Source: JBHGAV01 sp041946685 (GTDB lineage Bacteria; Acidobacteriota; Terriglobia; Bryobacterales; Bryobacteraceae). Taken from it: a DNA stretch of 13,977 nt. Under the pieces are notes generated by a model that saw only the letters and a program-made list of their open reading frames with translations, ran no database searches and was not told the origin of the DNA. The stretch lies in contig JBHGAV010000084.1 of the NCBI GenBank assembly GCA_041946685.1, positions 1-13,977 of the forward strand, written 5' to 3'. Each line of letters starts with the position of its first letter. Within the stretch, counting starts at the first letter, position 1. Both the position numbers and the translations under genes were made by a program. Shown piece by piece: positions 13,081 to 13,977 of this stretch.

Positions 13081-13107
13081 AAAAACGATGGACCGGCCGG
13101 GGCGGCC
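13081..13107 (-). terminator. possible attenuator hairpin between rpsB and tsf
   Basis: Directly after the rpsB stop codon the minus-strand RNA can form a GGCCG/CGGCC stem (plus 13103-13107 with 13095-13099) around a three-base loop. Five Ts follow (plus 13081-13085) after a nine-base spacer. The spacer is longer than in a true intrinsic terminator, so this may only lower tsf relative to rpsB, as partial attenuation does elsewhere. Confidence 0.28.
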
Positions 13108-13977
13108 TCAATTCTCCGCTTCGGCCGCCGGCTCCGCTTCGGCCGCCGGCATGATCGATTCAGTGACGGGGCCCTTGCGCGGCAGAGAGACCGACGGCAG
13201 GTCTTCGTCGGGGATGCTCTCGGCCATGAGTTGCTCAGCGTAGCGCGGGTCCACGTACTGCGTATATTCGGGGATCTCTTCCAGCGGCGTCTCGTCGGCG
13301 ACGATCCTCTCGGCGGTGAACTCCTGCTCGGTAGCCAGCGCCTTCCCTTCGATGATGGCGTCGGCCACCTTGTTTGTGAACAGCCGGATGGCCCGCAGCG
13401 CGTCGTCGTTGCCCGGGATCACATAATCGACCTCGTCCGGGTCGCAGTTGGTGTCCACCACCGCAACCACCGGGATGCCCAGCTTGCGCGCTTCTTTGAC
13501 CGCAATCTCCTCCTTGCTGGAGTCGATCACGAACACCACATCGGGGAGCCTGGACATCTCCTTGATCCCTTCCAGGTTCTGCTGGAGGTGCTTGCGCTCG
13601 CGCTCAAGCCGGATGATCTCCTTCTTCGGGCGGCCCTCATAATCGTTGGTGGCCGCCATCGCGTCCAGTTCCTTGAGCCGCTTGATGGACTTCTGCACGG
13701 TCACCATGTTGGTGAGCAGGCCGCCCAGCCAGCGCTGGTTCACGAAAAACATGCCGCAGCGCCTTGCCTCCTCCGCGATCGCGTCCTGCGCCTGCCGCTT
13801 GGTCCCCACAAACAGGACGGTCTTGCCTTGCGCGGCCATCTCGGCCAGAAATCGCATGGCGTCCTTGAAGAGCTTCAGGGTCTTCTGGAGATCGACGATG
13901 TAAATCCCATTGCGTTCCCCGAAGATGTATTCCTTCATCTTCGGATTCCAGCGCTTGGTCTGGTGCCCGAAGTGAAC
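13108..13977 (-). CDS. rpsB: 30S ribosomal protein S2, 5' end cut by window edge
   Basis: S2 binds the 30S head/body junction and helps recruit S1. The visible 289 residues start at VHFGHQTKRWNPKMKEYIFG, about a dozen residues into the normal protein, and continue through the family motifs GIYIVDLQKT, TVLFVGTKRQAQ, NQRWLGGLLTN, LPDVVFVIDSSKE and GIPVVAVVDTNCDPDEVDYVIPGNDDA. The frame runs to the window edge, so the ATG at 13938 is internal and must not be taken as the start. After the usual core there is an acidic tail of about 50 residues ending in two exact copies of PAAEAE. It is the first gene of the rpsB-tsf-pyrH-frr series here; its promoter is outside. Confidence 0.97.
   Translation of the reverse strand, partial: VHFGHQTKRWNPKMKEYIFGERNGIYIVDLQKTLKLFKDAMRFLAEMAAQGKTVLFVGTKRQAQDAIAEEARRCGMFFVNQRWLGGLLTNMVTVQKSIKRLKELDAMAATNDYEGRPKKEIIRLERERKHLQQNLEGIKEMSRLPDVVFVIDSSKEEIAVKEARKLGIPVVAVVDTNCDPDEVDYVIPGNDDALRAIRLFTNKVADAIIEGKALATEQEFTAERIVADETPLEEIPEYTQYVDPRYAEQLMAESIPDEDLPSVSLPRKGPVTESIMPAAEAEPAAEAEN
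13114..13149 (-). repeat. perfect tandem 18-bp duplication in the rpsB 3' end
   Basis: The 18-base unit CTCCGCTTCGGCCGCCGG occurs twice back to back (13114-13131 and 13132-13149) with no mismatch. It encodes two PAAEAE copies at the C-terminus of S2. Identity at every third base suggests a recent slippage duplication rather than selection on the peptide alone. Confidence 0.85.

Noticed and set aside
1..13977. Mobile element, CRISPR array, defence island or biosynthetic cluster
   Set aside because: No transposase, integrase, spaced repeat array, restriction, toxin-antitoxin pair with a known family, or secondary-metabolism enzyme was seen; gene content is mainly conserved housekeeping.

Overview
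The window looks like chromosomal housekeeping DNA from a high-GC, Gram-negative (diderm) bacterium. The diderm reading rests on a full-length DsbD with a signal peptide and a second exported protein. Gene content and order, the short (~200-residue) EF-Ts, and the character of the exported orphan protein are most like Acidobacteriota, perhaps the Bryobacterales/Solibacter group. That placement is an impression from the proteins, not a database result. No phage, IS element, CRISPR array, integrase or defence gene is visible.

Layout: (1) 1-54, the 5' two thirds of a tRNA-Val(GAC) on the minus strand, cut by the window edge. (2) 111-2684, a tight plus-strand pantothenate operon: a DUF2520 Rossmann dehydrogenase, panB and panC, with overlapping stops and starts. 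The dehydrogenase sits where a ketopantoate reductase would be expected. (3) 2716-9066, a seven-gene minus-strand operon read rpsA, HU/IHF, HIT hydrolase, DUF177 (YceD), rpmF, plsX, dsbD. It joins translation, nucleoid, phospholipid and periplasmic-redox functions and appears to start from a near-consensus sigma70 promoter at 9246-9274, with a ~170-nt structured leader. (4) 9067-9506, a 440-nt gap between annotated-size genes. It holds the rpsA promoter and leader and, on the plus strand, a 28-codon single-membrane-helix ORF behind a perfect AAGGAGGT ribosome binding site, ending at a hairpin. (5) 9507-11085, two divergent genes of unknown function: an exported beta-rich protein (minus) and a 141-residue four-helix membrane protein (plus). 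A perfect 20-bp palindrome lies just before the latter's ribosome binding site. (6) 11101-13977, the minus-strand translation operon rpsB (5' end cut), tsf, pyrH, frr.

The two minus-strand ribosomal operons and the pantothenate operon are ordinary in content. The least explained part is the island between the ribosomal operons (about 9250-11085): the membrane microprotein, the exported protein, the small membrane protein and the palindrome. The strongest functional hypothesis is that the DUF2520 protein supplies the missing ketopantoate reductase step between PanB and PanC.
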